DNA of 64,000 nucleotides, from assembly GCA_964424355.1 (NCBI GenBank), contig CAYRIO010000002.1, forward strand, positions 124,001-188,000. The letters run 5' to 3'. A program made the position numbers and the translations under genes. The notes under the pieces are model-generated. The model did not search any database. It saw nothing but the letters and a program-made list of their open reading frames with translations, and had not been told where the DNA came from. This stretch comes from CAZEHS01 sp964424355 (GTDB lineage: Bacteria; Bacillota; Clostridia; Peptostreptococcales; Acidaminobacteraceae). Below are positions 26,260 through 35,735 of this stretch, piece after piece; within the stretch, counting starts at the first letter, position 1; each line of letters begins with the position of its first letter.

Positions 26260-26913
26260 ATGAGCGCGACACACTTGGTTGAATTCAAAGGACATAGAGA
26301 AGGGATTTACCTTCAATTTCATACAGAAGCACCCCTGGCTGAGATTCTTAGGCATCTGCGGGCCCGGCTGGCTGGAACCAGTGATTTTTTCAAAGGGGCC
26401 CGGGTTATCGGCATTCTGGAACGGGATTTGGAGAAGGATGAAATAGAAGCGGTCCGCGCAATCATCACCGGTGAATTCGGATTGGAGATGGTGGAGACCC
26501 CCGTCAAAAAATCCCCGAAGCTGATTTTTGATCTGGAAGGCATTCCTGAATCTGAAGCCCATGAGGAATCGGGACCTCAAGTTTTAGGGGATACCGTCTT
26601 CCATCGGGGCAACCTGAGGAGCGGCAGACGGATCGAATCCCATGGCCATCTGATCGTGATGGGGGATGTCAAACCCGGAGCGGAGCTGATTGCTGATGGC
26701 AACATCATCGTCATGGGAGTATTGAAAGGTCTTGCCCATGCAGGGCGAAGCGGCGATGAGGCGGCTTATGTAGCTGCCAACAAACTGGAACCCACTCAGC
26801 TCCGGATAGCAGGGCTCATCACCCGGTCGCCGGATGAAGGCTATGAGGAACCGGAATATCCGGAACTGGCACGCATTCAGGATGGACGCATCATATTCGA
26901 ACCGACAGTATAA
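26260..26913 (+). CDS. minC: MinC, septum-site inhibitor
   Basis: 217 residues. The N-terminal domain is followed by the C-terminal beta-helix (GRRIESHGHLIVMGDVKPGAELIADGNIIVMG), which binds MinD and FtsZ bundles. A TATACT box at 26215-26220 may begin the min transcript. RBS TTGGAGG. Confidence 0.94.
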   Translation: MSATHLVEFKGHREGIYLQFHTEAPLAEILRHLRARLAGTSDFFKGARVIGILERDLEKDEIEAVRAIITGEFGLEMVETPVKKSPKLIFDLEGIPESEAHEESGPQVLGDTVFHRGNLRSGRRIESHGHLIVMGDVKPGAELIADGNIIVMGVLKGLAHAGRSGDEAAYVAANKLEPTQLRIAGLITRSPDEGYEEPEYPELARIQDGRIIFEPTV

Positions 26914-26943
26914 CAAGAGAATCGCATCAACAGGAGGATCATA

Positions 26944-27741
26944 ATGGGTGAAGTAATCGTAATAACCTCTGGCAAAGGGGGCGTCGGTAAAACGACGACT
27001 ACAGCGAATATCGGAACAGGTCTGGCGCTTCGGGGCAAAAAAGTCGTAGTGGTGGACGCCGACATCGGTCTGAGAAACCTGGACGTCGTCCTGGGGCTGG
27101 AAAACCGGATTGTCTATGATATCGTCGATGTCGTGACCGGGGTCTGCAAGACCAGACAGGCACTGATCAAGGATAAGCGCTACGAGGGGCTTTTCCTGCT
27201 CCCGGCCGCGCAGACAAAAGACAAGAACTCTGTGACGGAAGATCAGATGCGGGTACTGTGCAGTGAACTGAAGGCAACACACGATTACGTCATCGTGGAT
27301 TGTCCTGCCGGCATCGAACAGGGCTTTAAAAATGCCATCGCCGGAGCGGACCGGGCCGTTGTCGTCACGACGCCGGAAATATCGGCAGTACGGGATGCGG
27401 ACAGAATCATCGGCCTGCTGGAAGCGGCAGACCTTGGGGATCCCAAATTAGTCGTCAACCGGATCCGGTACGATATGGTGAAGCGGGGCGATATGATGAC
27501 CATTGAGGATATGCAGGATATCCTGGCCATTGATCTCATCGGCATCGTTCCAGACGATCAGGATATCATCATCACAACCAACCGTGGCGAACCGGCAGTA
27601 TGCATCGAAAATTCCCTGTCGGGGCAAGCCTTTAGGAACATCACCGCAAGGATCATCGGTGATACGGTCCCGTTTATCAATCTGGATGTTCAGGATGGGT
27701 TCATGTTGCGGCTGAAGAAACTGTTCAATATCGGCAGATAG
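26944..27741 (+). CDS. minD: MinD, septum-site ATPase
   Basis: 265 residues. The deviant Walker A GKGGVGKTTTTANIG and the acidic DADIGLRNLD motif are intact, and the amphipathic membrane-targeting C-terminus (FMLRLKKLFNIGR) is present. It partners with MinC upstream and MinE downstream. RBS AGGAGG. Confidence 0.97.
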   Translation: MGEVIVITSGKGGVGKTTTTANIGTGLALRGKKVVVVDADIGLRNLDVVLGLENRIVYDIVDVVTGVCKTRQALIKDKRYEGLFLLPAAQTKDKNSVTEDQMRVLCSELKATHDYVIVDCPAGIEQGFKNAIAGADRAVVVTTPEISAVRDADRIIGLLEAADLGDPKLVVNRIRYDMVKRGDMMTIEDMQDILAIDLIGIVPDDQDIIITTNRGEPAVCIENSLSGQAFRNITARIIGDTVPFINLDVQDGFMLRLKKLFNIGR

Positions 27742-27751
27742 GAGGGATATC

Positions 27752-28018
27752 ATGTTGGATCTTTTAAAATTTTTAAGTCGGGAAAATTCCAGTAAGAACG
27801 TTGCAAAAGAGCGGCTTAAGCTGGTTCTGGTCCATGACCGGGCCAACTGCTCTCCAGAATTCCTGGAGCGGGTCAAAGGGGATTTGCTGCGAGCGATATC
27901 TCAATATATGGAAATAGATGAGGACAATCTGGATATCCAGATTACCCGGACCCCTGGCAAAGACGGGAACCGTCCTGCTTTGGTGGCTAATATCCCCATC
28001 AAACACATGAAGCGGTAA
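27752..28018 (+). CDS. minE: MinE, cell-division topological factor
   Basis: 88 residues with the N-terminal membrane/MinD-binding segment (MLDLLKFLSRENSSKNVAKERLKLVL) and the beta-rich dimer domain. With minC and minD it makes a complete oscillating Min set, unlike Bacillus, which uses DivIVA/MinJ. RBS AGGAGG. Confidence 0.95.
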   Translation: MLDLLKFLSRENSSKNVAKERLKLVLVHDRANCSPEFLERVKGDLLRAISQYMEIDEDNLDIQITRTPGKDGNRPALVANIPIKHMKR

Positions 28019-28097
28019 CACGCTCACTTGAAATCTGAAAGAATTGCCATGGGCACCTAAGCTCCCATGGCTTTCTTGTGTCAGACAGGAGATTCTT

Positions 28098-29207
28098 ATG
28101 ATTCAGACACTCCTTAAAGGAATCGATACAAAGCTGATGACAGCTGTGACCCTGATTTTTATCATTGGGATGCTGATGATTGCCAGCGCCACCAATGTAC
28201 CGGAAACAGGCCTTAACCGGCAGATCACAATCCAGGCGGTTGCTTTTCTTCTGGGCCTGGTCTGCATGTTCTTGGTCATGTGCATTGACTACAACACCTT
28301 CGGGGATTTTTACAAGATCGTCTATGTGTTCTCAATCCTCTCCTTGCTGCTGGTCTATATACCGGGGCTGGGGGTGGCTCACGCAGGTGCGAGAAGCTGG
28401 ATCAACCTGGGCGTCATTGATTTTCAGACGTCTGAAATTGCCAAATTGGGTTATATCCTGTTTCTTGCCAAGTATCTGGAGCAGCAGAACGGACAGCTGG
28501 ATACGCTGAAGGATCTGCTGATGCCTATTCTACTGGCTTCCCCTTTCCTGCTGCTGCTCCTTAAACAGCCGGATTTGGGCGGAACCTTGGTTTTCCTGTC
28601 CATCACCATGGGGATGGTTTACGTGGCCAATATCAACGGGCGCCTCTTTTATGGCGGCATCGGTGCGGCACTTTTGGCAACGCCCCTGGCCTACTTTCTG
28701 ATGAAGCCCCACCAGCGGATTCGAATCGACGCGTTCCTGAACCCCAATGACCCGTCCTTGCCAGGAAACTACCAGGTCATGCAGTCCAAGATCACCATTG
28801 GCTCCGGGCAGCTCTCTGGCCGGGGTATTTTCAATGGGGTATTCCATCGCTACGATTACCTCCCTGTTCAAGAATCGGATTTCATCTATGCCGTGCTGGG
28901 AGAGGAAACAGGCTTCATTGGCGGAACCATCGTCATCCTGCTGTTCTTCTGGCTCCTGAGCCGGATGATGGCGATTGCTTCCTTATCCCGTGATCTTTAC
29001 GGGACCTTGGTTGTGACAGGGATTGCCTGTTTGTTCGCGTTTCAAATTTTTGAGAATATCGGCATGACCATCGGCCTCATGCCCGTTACCGGTGTCACCC
29101 TGCCTTTCATGAGCTACGGGGGCACCTCCATCATCACCAGCCTGATCGCCTTGGGATTGGTAAACAATGTCTATATGCGCCGAAGAAGAAGCGGATTTAC
29201 ACTTTAG
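28098..29207 (+). CDS. rodA: RodA, peptidoglycan glycosyltransferase (SEDS family)
   Basis: 369 residues from ATG 28098 (RBS CAGGAG) with ten membrane helices. The SEDS family blocks GVAHAGARSWINLG, FLKQPDLGGTLV-like and LPFMSYGGTS are intact. It lies after mreBCD-mrdA-minCDE and so is the elongation-type member. It polymerises lipid II together with PBP2. Confidence 0.93.
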   Translation: MIQTLLKGIDTKLMTAVTLIFIIGMLMIASATNVPETGLNRQITIQAVAFLLGLVCMFLVMCIDYNTFGDFYKIVYVFSILSLLLVYIPGLGVAHAGARSWINLGVIDFQTSEIAKLGYILFLAKYLEQQNGQLDTLKDLLMPILLASPFLLLLLKQPDLGGTLVFLSITMGMVYVANINGRLFYGGIGAALLATPLAYFLMKPHQRIRIDAFLNPNDPSLPGNYQVMQSKITIGSGQLSGRGIFNGVFHRYDYLPVQESDFIYAVLGEETGFIGGTIVILLFFWLLSRMMAIASLSRDLYGTLVVTGIACLFAFQIFENIGMTIGLMPVTGVTLPFMSYGGTSIITSLIALGLVNNVYMRRRRSGFTL

Positions 29208-29227
29208 CACAGCTGCAGGAGGAAACA

Positions 29228-31081
29228 TTGAATTCAAAAAAATATGAGCAACTCATCAGTCAAGTCGAGAAGCCCAGCCGATACATCGGCGGAGAAATCA
29301 ATACCATCGTCAAACCCCACGGGGCCGACATGTCCCGATTCGGATTCCTATTTCCGGATGTCTATGAAGTCGGCATGTCCCATCTGGGGATGCATATCCT
29401 GTATCAACTGATCAACACCATGCCTCACTGGAACTGCGAGCGGGTCTTTTCACCCTGGGTGGACATGGAAGCCAAGCTGCGGGAAGCAGAACTCCCCCTG
29501 GCGACCCTGGAAACACAAACCCCTCTCCACGAGCTGGAGATGCTGGGAATCACCCTCCAGTACGAACTGAGCTACAGCAATATCCTGAATGCTCTGGACC
29601 TGGGCGGCATCCCGCTGAAATCCGCAGACCGCAGCGTCAGTCATCCCATCGTCATGGCCGGCGGCCCCTGCGCCTACAATCCCGAGCCCCTGGCTGAATT
29701 CATCGATGTTTTCGCATTGGGTGAAGGGGAAGAGATGATGCCGGAGCTGCTGGACCTCTATACGAAAATGGATGGTCGCCGGAATCGGCAGGCTTTCCTG
29801 GAAGCAGTAGCCCTTCTCGACGGATTCTATGTGCCAGCCCTCTATGATGTCACCTACAAGGAGGATGGCACCATTGCCGCCTTCACGCCGAATCACCCCA
29901 ACGCACGGCCCACCATTAAGAAACGGATCCTCGAAGATCTGGATGCTGCCTATTATCCTGAAAAGGTGATTGTCCCCTTTACCGATATCATCCATGACCG
30001 TGCCATGATTGAAATCTTCCGGGGCTGCACCCGGGGCTGTCGGTTCTGCCAGGCGGGGATGCTGTACCGCCCCAACCGCGAGCGGACACCGGAAACCGTC
30101 ATGGCTCTGGCGGACCAGCTCCTGGCCAATACCGGTTATGAGGAACTGTCCCTTACCTCCCTTTCAACTTGCGATTACAGCGCCATCCGCCAGCTGGTGG
30201 AGGAACTGATCAAGCGCCAGGAAGCCAAACGGGTCAGCCTCAGCCTGCCCTCCCTCCGGCTGGATGATTTCCCGGGGGATATTGTAAGGGAGCTGCAGAA
30301 AATCAAGAAAACCGGCCTTACCTTTGCGCCGGAAGCGGGTACGCAGCGGATGCGGGATGTCATCAACAAGGGCGTTACGGAAGAGGATCTTGAAAAAACC
30401 CTCACGGAGGTCTATAGCTCCGGGTGGGATCGGGTGAAGCTTTATTTCATGATCGGTCTTCCTACCGAAACCATGGAAGACGTTGAAGGGATCGCGGCAA
30501 TCGGTCAGCGTGCCATCGACCTGTTCTATGCGGTGCCCAAAGGTCAGCGGGCCATGGGGATCAATGTGACCCTCAGTGCGTCTTCCTTCGTGCCGAAACC
30601 CTTCACCCCCTTCCAGTGGGAACCTCAGGACACCATGGCGGTTCTCCAGGAAAAACAGCAGCACCTCAAGCGAAGCAACACCAACAAGAAAGTGCGATTC
30701 ACCTACCACAGCGCCACGGTCAGCTATCTGGAAGGGGCCTTCGCCCGAGGAGACCGCAGATTGGGTGCCGTTCTTCTGAAAGCCTGGGAGATGGGGGCCA
30801 AGTTCGACGGCTGGGATGAATTCTTCAAATTCGAACTCTGGATGGAAGCCTTCAAAGAATGCGGCGTAGACCCGGCGTTTTATGCCAACCGCCGTCGGGA
30901 ATTCGATGAAGTATTGCCCTGGGACCATATCAATGCCGGGGTTACCAAGGCTTATCTGAAAGAAGAATATGATCGGGCTGTAGCCGGCACGATCACGCCG
31001 GACTGCCGTGCCGGTTGTACCGGTTGCGGCATCACGTCAGCTTTTGGGGGAGGAATCTGCAGTGTACAAACTGAGAATTAA
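29228..31081 (+). CDS. TIGR03960-type radical SAM protein
   Basis: 617 residues starting with TTG 29228 (RBS GCAGGAGGAAA). An N-terminal cobalamin-binding-like region is followed by a radical SAM core with the cluster motif RGCTRGCRFCQAGM. The C-terminus is Cys-rich (CRAGCTGCG). The family is conserved in clostridia, always with the small DUF2344 protein encoded next, which overlaps it by 20 nt here. The neighbouring RNase G and ribosomal genes hint at a role in tRNA/rRNA modification, but no reaction is established. Confidence 0.88.
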   Translation: MNSKKYEQLISQVEKPSRYIGGEINTIVKPHGADMSRFGFLFPDVYEVGMSHLGMHILYQLINTMPHWNCERVFSPWVDMEAKLREAELPLATLETQTPLHELEMLGITLQYELSYSNILNALDLGGIPLKSADRSVSHPIVMAGGPCAYNPEPLAEFIDVFALGEGEEMMPELLDLYTKMDGRRNRQAFLEAVALLDGFYVPALYDVTYKEDGTIAAFTPNHPNARPTIKKRILEDLDAAYYPEKVIVPFTDIIHDRAMIEIFRGCTRGCRFCQAGMLYRPNRERTPETVMALADQLLANTGYEELSLTSLSTCDYSAIRQLVEELIKRQEAKRVSLSLPSLRLDDFPGDIVRELQKIKKTGLTFAPEAGTQRMRDVINKGVTEEDLEKTLTEVYSSGWDRVKLYFMIGLPTETMEDVEGIAAIGQRAIDLFYAVPKGQRAMGINVTLSASSFVPKPFTPFQWEPQDTMAVLQEKQQHLKRSNTNKKVRFTYHSATVSYLEGAFARGDRRLGAVLLKAWEMGAKFDGWDEFFKFELWMEAFKECGVDPAFYANRRREFDEVLPWDHINAGVTKAYLKEEYDRAVAGTITPDCRAGCTGCGITSAFGGGICSVQTEN

Positions 31082-31748
31082 GTATCATAAAGAGCATCAC
31101 CTCCGCTTTGTCGCCCATTTGGAGATGGTTCGGCTCATGGAGCGGGTTTTCCGCCGTATGGATCTGCCGCTCCACTACACCCAGGGCTTTAACCCGCACC
31201 CCCGCATCAGCTTCGCGTCCCCGCTTTCCGTGGGCGTTGAGAGCGTTGCGGAACTCCTGGATGTGGAACTGATTGAAAAAATGCCGGTGGCGGAAGTCCT
31301 GGCTCGGTCCCAAGCGGCTCTGCCCCGGGGACTCTCCTTCGAGTCCGCCAAGTACGTTGAAGATAAACGTTCCCTGATGAGTCTGGTCACCTGGGCTGAA
31401 TACACGGTACGGCTGGACTGCTTCATTGAAGCCTGGCGCATGAAGGAGCTGATTGGGCAGGTCATGGCCATGGAAACCCTGCCGGTCAAGAAAAAAGGCG
31501 GGAAATCCGATGGCAAAACCGTGGATATCCGGGCGCAGATAGCGGAGATATCCCTGGTTGACAGTGAGCAGGGCGCTGCGCTGCGCATGGTCCTGGCCAA
31601 CGGGTCCGGGGGCAGTCTGAAACCGGAGCTCTTGGTACAGACCCTCGGCACCCTGGGGAACACGGATCTGACCATTGAGAAGATCGTCCGGACGAATCTG
31701 TTCACCACAATCGACGATCAGCGCACGGAAATCCTGGAGATCAACTGA
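31062..31748 (+). CDS. TIGR03936 (DUF2344) radical-SAM-linked protein
   Basis: 228 residues from GTG 31062 (RBS GGGGGAGGA); it overlaps the end of the radical SAM gene. It opens with YKLRIKYHKEHHLRFVAHLEMVRLMERVFRR and the GFNPHPRISFASPL block, typical of the DUF2344 family. This is probably the partner or substrate-binding component of the upstream enzyme. In some bacteria the two are fused. Confidence 0.88.
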   Translation: MYKLRIKYHKEHHLRFVAHLEMVRLMERVFRRMDLPLHYTQGFNPHPRISFASPLSVGVESVAELLDVELIEKMPVAEVLARSQAALPRGLSFESAKYVEDKRSLMSLVTWAEYTVRLDCFIEAWRMKELIGQVMAMETLPVKKKGGKSDGKTVDIRAQIAEISLVDSEQGAALRMVLANGSGGSLKPELLVQTLGTLGNTDLTIEKIVRTNLFTTIDDQRTEILEIN

Positions 31749-31750
31749 CC

Positions 31751-32980
31751 ATGAATACCCTGGTGATCGATGCCGGAGCAGAATATGAGCGGATCGCTTT
31801 CTACAGGGATTATGTTCTGGATGACCTGTTGATTGAGGCAGCGGCGGCGCCCTCCCTGGTGGGGCGGATCTACAAGGGCCGCGTTGAAAAAGTGGAAATC
31901 GCTTTGGATGCGGCCTTCGTTGAAATCGGTCAGGGGAAGGCCGGCTATCTGGGCATCAGGGACATCCTCCCGCCGGATAAACGGGCGGGTGCTTTTATCC
32001 GGGACCATATCAAGGGCGGCCAGGAATTGCTGGTCCAGGTAATCAAGGATGCCCGGGAAGAGAAAGGCGTCCAGCTGACCACCCGGATCACCCTGGCAGG
32101 AAAATATCTGGTTCTGACGCCGGATGAGCCGGTGGTGAGCCTGTCCCATAAGATCTCCGGCTCCCAAAAACGAAGCGCTCTGGGCGATTGGATCCAGTCC
32201 ATTCTGCCGGAACAGATCGGTGCGGTTGTGCGAACAGAGGCCGGCTCTGCTGACCGTCAGGCTGTCGAGGCGGAGCTGAACCGTCTTGTGGAACTTTGGC
32301 GGCAGGTTTCAGCCTACCGGAGCAAGGGCAGCGCTCCGATGCTGGTTTTTAAAGACGCTGGTCCGGCTCTCAAACTGCTCAGAAGGCTGAAGGAACCGGT
32401 CATTCACCGAATCCGCTCCAATAGCGCCTCTCAGACTGCTGAGGTGCTGGCATTCTTCACGAACCGGAATCTGGAAAAGCCGGTTGTCATCGAGAGTATT
32501 GAAAAAGAGATCCTGGACAAGGATGTGGCGGATGCCCTGAATCCCTTTGTCCCGCTTCCGGCAGGCGGATCCCTGTGGATTGAGCCCACCCGGGCCTTGA
32601 CCGTGATTGACGTCAATTCCGGCGGCATCAAAGGCAGCGGCGACGCCCAAAGCACCTTTTTCCGGGTCAACCTGGCGGCAGCTCTTGAAATAGCCCGGCA
32701 GCTGAGGATTCGAAACATCACGGGAATGATCCTCATCGATTTCATCGACATGAAGAACCCTGAACACCGGAAAGCGCTGATTTCAGCGCTCCGTGACGCA
32801 GTCCAGGGGGATCGGATGCCGGTGGCCATTCTGGGGTATACCCAGCTGGGAATCCTGGAGCTGACGCGAAAAAGCGAGCAGCCTGCCCTGAGGGATATCG
32901 TCACATCTCCCTGCCTGCAGTGTGAGGGGACAGGCCGTGTCAGTAAGGCAGTTTTTCTTGACAGAAAACAGACCCTATGA
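31751..32980 (+). CDS. rng: Ribonuclease G/E family endoribonuclease
   Basis: 409 residues. The S1 RNA-binding domain (GRIYKGRVEKVEIALDAAFVEIGQGKAGYL) is followed by the DNase-I-like catalytic domain with the metal site in LTVIDVNSGG and DFIDM. The C-terminus has the zinc-link motif CLQCEGTG that tetramerises the enzyme. The length fits RNase G rather than the longer RNase E. It starts 2 nt after the DUF2344 stop. Confidence 0.93.
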   Translation: MNTLVIDAGAEYERIAFYRDYVLDDLLIEAAAAPSLVGRIYKGRVEKVEIALDAAFVEIGQGKAGYLGIRDILPPDKRAGAFIRDHIKGGQELLVQVIKDAREEKGVQLTTRITLAGKYLVLTPDEPVVSLSHKISGSQKRSALGDWIQSILPEQIGAVVRTEAGSADRQAVEAELNRLVELWRQVSAYRSKGSAPMLVFKDAGPALKLLRRLKEPVIHRIRSNSASQTAEVLAFFTNRNLEKPVVIESIEKEILDKDVADALNPFVPLPAGGSLWIEPTRALTVIDVNSGGIKGSGDAQSTFFRVNLAAALEIARQLRIRNITGMILIDFIDMKNPEHRKALISALRDAVQGDRMPVAILGYTQLGILELTRKSEQPALRDIVTSPCLQCEGTGRVSKAVFLDRKQTL

Positions 32981-32986
32981 TATCAT
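32958..32986 (+). promoter_or_regulatory. Sigma-A promoter of the rplU operon
   Basis: TTGACA (32958-32963), 17-nt spacer, TATCAT (32981-32986). The perfect -35 box lies inside the last codons of rng, so the ribosomal genes have their own strong promoter. Confidence 0.78.
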
Positions 32987-32992
32987 TTTAGA

Positions 32993-33076
32993 CTGATGGA
33001 CATCCGCTCAGAACGGGTCAGGAAATCCACAACGGATACCCAGTATCTGGCGAGTATACTAACGAGGAGGTGTCAT
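32993..33076 (+). ncRNA. Leader of rplU mRNA, possible L21 leader
   Basis: 84 nt between the promoter and rplU include the tight hairpin GATAC-CCA-GTATC. Firmicute rplU genes often carry an autoregulatory L21 leader at this place. I cannot confirm the consensus fold by eye, so assignment rests mainly on position. Confidence 0.4.
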
Positions 33077-33388
33077 ATGTACGCTATCATCGCAACAGGC
33101 GGTAAGCAATACCGCGTCCAAGAAGGCGATACGATCAAAATTGAAAAGCTCGTGGCTGAAGCAGGCCAAACGATTGAATTCGATCAGATTCTCGCTGTCT
33201 CAGACGAAAACGGCATGAAAGTGGGTACGCCCACAGTTGCCGGCGCTGCTGTTAAAGCAACGGTCGTTGATCATGGAAAGAACAAGAAGGTTATCATCTT
33301 CAAGTACAAAGCCAAGAAAGATTCCCGTAAGAAGCGCGGTCATCGTCAGCCATACACAGCTGTAATGATCAATTCCATCACTCTGTAA
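33077..33388 (+). CDS. rplU: Ribosomal protein L21
   Basis: 103 residues, MYAIIATGGKQYRVQEGDTI..., ending GHRQPYTAVMINSI. ATG 33077 follows the RBS GAGGAGGTG. It is first of the conserved rplU-prp-rpmA trio. Confidence 0.98.
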   Translation: MYAIIATGGKQYRVQEGDTIKIEKLVAEAGQTIEFDQILAVSDENGMKVGTPTVAGAAVKATVVDHGKNKKVIIFKYKAKKDSRKKRGHRQPYTAVMINSITL

Positions 33389-33395
33389 TCAGAGC

Positions 33396-33743
33396 ATGGT
33401 TCACATCACAGTAGAATGGCAGGCAGGACACATTGTCGCAATGACAGTGGATGGTCATGCCGAAACAGGCGAGGATTATGACAATATTGTCTGTGCCAGC
33501 ATTTCGATACTGGCTCAGACCTGCGTGCTGGCCTTGGCCCATGTAGCTGGAATCGAGGAGTTTGAATACGGTATCGACGACGGGCATCTTGCCTTCCGTC
33601 TGCCGGATCAGCTTACCGAGGAACAGCGCACAAAAGCCGAGATCATCACCGCAACGTTAATGATAGGCATTCAGGGAACACAAGAGATGCATCCTCAATA
33701 TATTGAGATTTGCGAAAGGGAGGTGCGGTCAGATGCTATTTAA
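33396..33743 (+). CDS. prp: Ribosomal-processing cysteine protease Prp
   Basis: 115 residues with the catalytic pair His21 (in DGHAE) and Cys33 (in NIVCASIS). Prp removes the N-terminal extension of L27 in Firmicutes; the gene lies between rplU and rpmA and overlaps rpmA by 11 nt. The matching extension is present in L27 here. Confidence 0.94.
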   Translation: MVHITVEWQAGHIVAMTVDGHAETGEDYDNIVCASISILAQTCVLALAHVAGIEEFEYGIDDGHLAFRLPDQLTEEQRTKAEIITATLMIGIQGTQEMHPQYIEICEREVRSDAI

Positions 33744-34017
33744 AATGAATCTTCAGCTTTTCGCCAGTAAGAAAGGGGTCGGTTCCTCCAGAAACGGACG
33801 GGACTCCCAATCCAAGAGACTGGGCGTCAAGCGGGCAGACGGACAATTCGTTTCTGCAGGGAGCATTCTTATCAGACAACGTGGTACGAAATTTCACCCT
33901 GGCAATAATGTCGGCAAGGGTGGCGATGATACACTGTTTGCTCTGGTAGACGGTGTCGTACGCTTTGAGCGTAAGGACAAAGCCCGTAAGCAGGTCAGCG
34001 TATACGCCCAGCAGTAA
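33733..34017 (+). CDS. rpmA: Ribosomal protein L27 with Prp-cleaved N-terminal extension
   Basis: 94 residues. The N-terminus MLFKMNLQLFASKKGVGSS carries the LQLFA/SKKG site cut by Prp before L27 can work in the peptidyl-transferase centre. The rest is canonical (FHPGNNVGKGGDDTLFAL). The RBS is GGGAGGTG, inside the end of prp. Confidence 0.97.
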   Translation: MLFKMNLQLFASKKGVGSSRNGRDSQSKRLGVKRADGQFVSAGSILIRQRGTKFHPGNNVGKGGDDTLFALVDGVVRFERKDKARKQVSVYAQQ

Positions 34018-34132
34018 TCGGCAGGCTGAACAAGACGAACTGGTTTTATCAAACCAAGGCCGTACAGAAACGGACTGCGCAGCAGATCCCATTTTTGTCG
34101 GCCTTTTGTTCTTTTAAGAAACAGGAGAAATT

Positions 34133-35401
34133 ATGTTTATTGATCAGGCGAAAATATCCATCAAGGCGGGCAACGGCGGCAACGGCTGCGTGTCCTTCCG
34201 AAAAGAAAAATATGTACCCGCTGGAGGCCCTGATGGGGGTGACGGCGGCAGGGGCGGCCATCTGTACGCCCAGGTTGATGAGGGCATGCGGACCCTGATG
34301 GATTTCCGTTATAAAACAAAGTATGCTGCCCAAGACGGCGAGAACGGCATGTACAAGAATATGACCGGCAAGGATGCGGAAGACCTGATCATCAAGGTTC
34401 CCCCTGGAACCGTGATTCGAGATGCTGCAACCGGACGAGTCTTGGCGGATATGACGGAAAAAAATCAGAAGGCGATGCTGGCTAAGGGTGGCAGACGGGG
34501 TAAAGGCAACACCTGGTTCAAGAACTCTGTTCGCCAGGCGCCCACTTACGCCGAGCAAGGGGTAAAAGGGGAAGAACGCACCATTATCCTGGAGCTCAAG
34601 CTGATTGCCGACGTTGGTCTGGTGGGTTATCCGAATGTCGGGAAATCAACTATCCTCAGCGTTGTTACAAAAGCCAAGCCCAAAATTGCCAATTACCATT
34701 TTACGACCCTGACCCCTAACCTGGGCGTCTGTGAAATCGTTCGGGGAAAAGGCTTTGTTCTGGCGGATATCCCTGGTTTGATTGAAGGGGCAGCTGATGG
34801 CGTCGGTCTGGGTCATGATTTCCTCAGACACGTTGAACGGACCCGCTTGCTCATTCATGTGGTGGATATTTCCGGATCAGAAGGCCGAGACCCTCTGGAG
34901 GACTTCGACCAGATCAACAAGGAACTTGATCAGTATAATGCCAATCTGGCAAACCGGGAACAGATCGTCATCGCCAACAAGATGGATCTGCTCTTTGATC
35001 AGGAACCCTATGAAAAGTTTAAAACCGAGCTGGAAAGCCGGGGCTACAAGGTGTTCCCTGTATCCGCAGCCACGCTTCAAGGACTTGACGAGGCAATGCG
35101 CCTTGTAACCGAGCGCCTTGATATGATTGAGCCGGTACAGCTGGATGAACCAGTCTACGAAGATATGGAACCCGTCGATCCGAAAGCGATTACCATTGAG
35201 GTGGAAGATAAGGTATATGTCCTCAAAGGTATGATCCTGGAGCGTCTGATGTTTTCCACGGACTTCGAAGACATGGATTCCCTGCGGCACTTTGAAAACC
35301 AGCTGCGTAAACGCGGCATATTCCAGAGACTTAAAGAATTGGGCATTGATGATGGCGATACCGTCCGCATCAACAACTTTGAATTTGAATTCTACGACTA
35401 A
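34133..35401 (+). CDS. obgE: Obg GTPase
   Basis: 422 residues: the glycine-rich Obg fold (GGPDGGDGGRGG), a G domain with G1 GYPNVGKST, G3 DIPGLIEGA and G4 NKMD, and a C-terminal OCT domain. It takes part in 50S assembly and in stress and sporulation control. RBS AGGAGAAA. Confidence 0.96.
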   Translation: MFIDQAKISIKAGNGGNGCVSFRKEKYVPAGGPDGGDGGRGGHLYAQVDEGMRTLMDFRYKTKYAAQDGENGMYKNMTGKDAEDLIIKVPPGTVIRDAATGRVLADMTEKNQKAMLAKGGRRGKGNTWFKNSVRQAPTYAEQGVKGEERTIILELKLIADVGLVGYPNVGKSTILSVVTKAKPKIANYHFTTLTPNLGVCEIVRGKGFVLADIPGLIEGAADGVGLGHDFLRHVERTRLLIHVVDISGSEGRDPLEDFDQINKELDQYNANLANREQIVIANKMDLLFDQEPYEKFKTELESRGYKVFPVSAATLQGLDEAMRLVTERLDMIEPVQLDEPVYEDMEPVDPKAITIEVEDKVYVLKGMILERLMFSTDFEDMDSLRHFENQLRKRGIFQRLKELGIDDGDTVRINNFEFEFYD

Positions 35402-35410
35402 GAGGACCTT

Positions 35411-35731
35411 ATGCTGACAGGAAAACAACGCAGTTATCTGAAGGGCCTGGCTAATCCCATGCAGGCAATCTTACAGATTGGCAAGGAAGGGGTTACGGAC
35501 AGTTTCGTTGCCCAGCTGGCCATGACCATCGGCACCAAGGAATTGGTGAAGATCTCGATTCTGGAATCCTCTGCGGATCTGGATGTGAAACAGACCGCTT
35601 TCATGCTGGCAGATCGGACAGGCAGCGAGTTTGTCCAGTCCATCGGCCGCAAGATCGTTCTTTATAAGGAAGCTGAAGAGCCGGAAAAAAGAAAGATCGT
35701 CGTTCCTCAGGAAAAAAAGCGAAGAGGATAG
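35411..35731 (+). CDS. yhbY: YhbY-type RNA-binding protein (CRM domain)
   Basis: 106 residues with the CRM/CRS1-YhbY fold (LTGKQRSYLKGLANPMQAILQIGKEGVT) and a basic tail. It is associated with pre-50S particles. It starts 9 nt after obgE and ends 4 nt before the nadD start. Confidence 0.92.
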   Translation: MLTGKQRSYLKGLANPMQAILQIGKEGVTDSFVAQLAMTIGTKELVKISILESSADLDVKQTAFMLADRTGSEFVQSIGRKIVLYKEAEEPEKRKIVVPQEKKRRG

Positions 35732-35735
35732 GAGC

